Shown here piece after piece: positions 5,352 to 5,940 of a stretch of DNA of 5,940 bases. A program made the position numbers and the translations under genes. Source of the stretch: DHVE2 group archaeon (GTDB lineage: Archaea; Thermoplasmatota; Thermoplasmata; Thermoplasmatales; Aciduliprofundaceae); the NCBI GenBank assembly GCA_027056155.1, contig JALULR010000241.1, forward strand, positions 1-5,940, in the 5' to 3' direction. The stretch's first letter is position 1. Each line of letters begins with the position of its first letter. A model generated the notes under the pieces. The model did no database searches. It saw only the letters and a list, made by a program, of their open reading frames with translations, and was not told the DNA's origin.

Positions 5352-5911
5352 AGAAGGTATAGAAAGCGGCTCTGGCATGTGGATTACACTATGCTACATG
5401 ATAAGCTCTGGTTACTGCTAGCAGTAGATGACCATTCCAGATTTATAGTAGCATTTAAGCTTATGAAAGCGCCCAATGTGAAAGATACAATAATGACGTT
5501 AAACCAAGCGTTTCAGAAGTATGGCGTGCCACGAGAAATAATAACTGACCACGGCACGCAGTTTTATGCAGTTTGATGGGAGAAAGGCAGTTTGATGGGA
5601 GAAAGGATTTGATATATTCTGCCTGCAAAACGAAATAAAGCACATACTGGCGAGAGTGAGGCACCCGGAGACTAATGGGAAGATAGAAAGAAAAATGAAA
5701 AAAGTAAAAAAAGTTCTTAGCGAGAATTAATTACTCTCTCACAACTATATCTTACGAGGAGCTAAAGAAGGAGTTGGCCGACTGGGTCGAGTTCCACAAC
5801 TATTACAGAATACATTTTGCCTACCATTATTATCAGTTCGGTAATGTGAAACTGAGAAAGAAGTTCTATTTTCTTCTCTCTCCGGTTTGTTGCTCACAAG
5901 AATTGGCCTAG
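5352..5911 (+). pseudogene. Degenerate DDE integrase-core transposase (IS3/IS481-like), several inactivating lesions
   Basis: Three reading-frame segments together resemble the integrase catalytic core of an insertion-sequence transposase. Segment 1 (5352-5573) encodes L-W-H-V-D-Y-T with the first catalytic Asp (5382-5384), then D-D-H-S-R-F-I and I-T-D-H-G-T-Q-F with the second Asp (5547-5549). Segment 2, one frame on (about 5604-5727), encodes H-P-E-T-N-G-K-I-E-R with the catalytic Glu (5668-5670). Segment 3, again one frame on (5750-5911), encodes a W-V-E-F-H-N-Y-Y-R-I-H tail. The lesions seen are an in-frame TAG (5349-5351) just before the core, where relatives often have Trp; a TGA (5574-5576); a 19-bp tandem duplication; a TAA (5728-5730); and a further frameshift before 5750. 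Removing one duplicate leaves D-x54-D-x33-E spacing, near the DD35E norm. An N-terminal helix-turn-helix domain is not visible. It cannot be active. Confidence 0.85.
5568..5605 (+). repeat. 19-bp perfect tandem duplication inside the transposase remnant
   Basis: The unit GCAGTTTGATGGGAGAAAG is present at 5568-5586 and again at 5587-5605. Each copy carries TGA in the ancestral frame. Nineteen bases shift the frame by one, which is the shift seen between the segments carrying the second Asp and the Glu. A shorter near-copy, GCAGTTTTATG, starts at 5558 and may have helped replication slippage. Confidence 0.9.
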
Positions 5912-5940
5912 CATATCACAATTATCAAAGAGTAGAATAT

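Larger units (their letters stand above)
5349..5940 (+). mobile_element. Insertion-sequence remnant, right end outside the window
   Basis: The transposase pseudogene marks a decayed insertion sequence. I could not find terminal inverted repeats or a target duplication. The left boundary must lie between the ipk promoter (about 5260) and the integrase core. That stretch (5260-5348) is A-rich, holds a CACCGGTG palindrome at 5278-5285 and shows no helix-turn-helix coding remnant beyond a few Lys/Arg codons. The right end probably lies beyond 5911 or the window edge. Confidence 0.6.

Noticed and set aside
5574..5576. Recoded UGA (selenocysteine or pyrrolysine-like readthrough) in the transposase
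   Set aside because: It is accompanied by other stops of different types and frameshifts, and no stem-loop element is apparent; simple decay explains it better.
5568..5605. CRISPR-like repeat
   Set aside because: The two copies are directly adjacent without a spacer and lie within coding remnants; this is a simple tandem duplication.
5461..5664. Minus-strand open frame of 67 codons in the transposase remnant
   Set aside because: It overlaps sequence that encodes integrase motifs on the plus strand and resembles no protein I know.

Overview
The window looks like chromosomal DNA of an archaeon, most likely a euryarchaeote-type lineage; I cannot name the genus. The evidence is an isopentenyl phosphate kinase next to a type 2 IPP isomerase (the usual archaeal end of the mevalonate route), a stand-alone single-domain ZPR1 protein, a tandem-thioredoxin-fold protein disulfide oxidoreductase (PDO), TATA-like box A elements about 26 nt before several start codons (leaderless-transcript geometry), and Shine-Dalgarno sites of the archaeal GAGGTG/AGGTGAT type.

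Layout from left to right. Positions 1-1335 are all on the minus strand: a truncated thioredoxin-reductase gene (249 to beyond the left edge), its upstream partner PDO (260-910), and a small three-helix membrane protein of unknown function (988-1335). A 276-bp intergenic region follows. On the plus strand are a DUF998-type membrane protein (1612-2235) and, overlapping its end, sfsA (2222-2905). sfsA runs tail-to-tail into the minus-strand operon ipk-fni-zpr1 (5211 down to 2895). All junctions in that operon are 4-nt ATGA overlaps. Right of the ipk promoter, from about 5352, is a decayed plus-strand insertion sequence with a DDE integrase-like transposase broken by stops, frameshifts and a 19-bp tandem duplication.

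Functionally, PDO and thioredoxin reductase form a disulfide-redox pair in one transcription unit. IPK and Fni perform consecutive steps: isopentenyl phosphate to IPP, then IPP to DMAPP, feeding archaeal lipid synthesis. The ZPR1 protein is translationally tied to them but has no obvious pathway role.

I see no clear previously undescribed defence or mobile system. The most unusual signals are non-coding: two promoter-embedded inverted repeats with the same 7-9-7 geometry (before pdo and before ipk), a perfect 13-bp inverted repeat bracketing the small membrane gene, a 10-bp tandem duplication at the end of that gene, and the readable decay history of the transposase.
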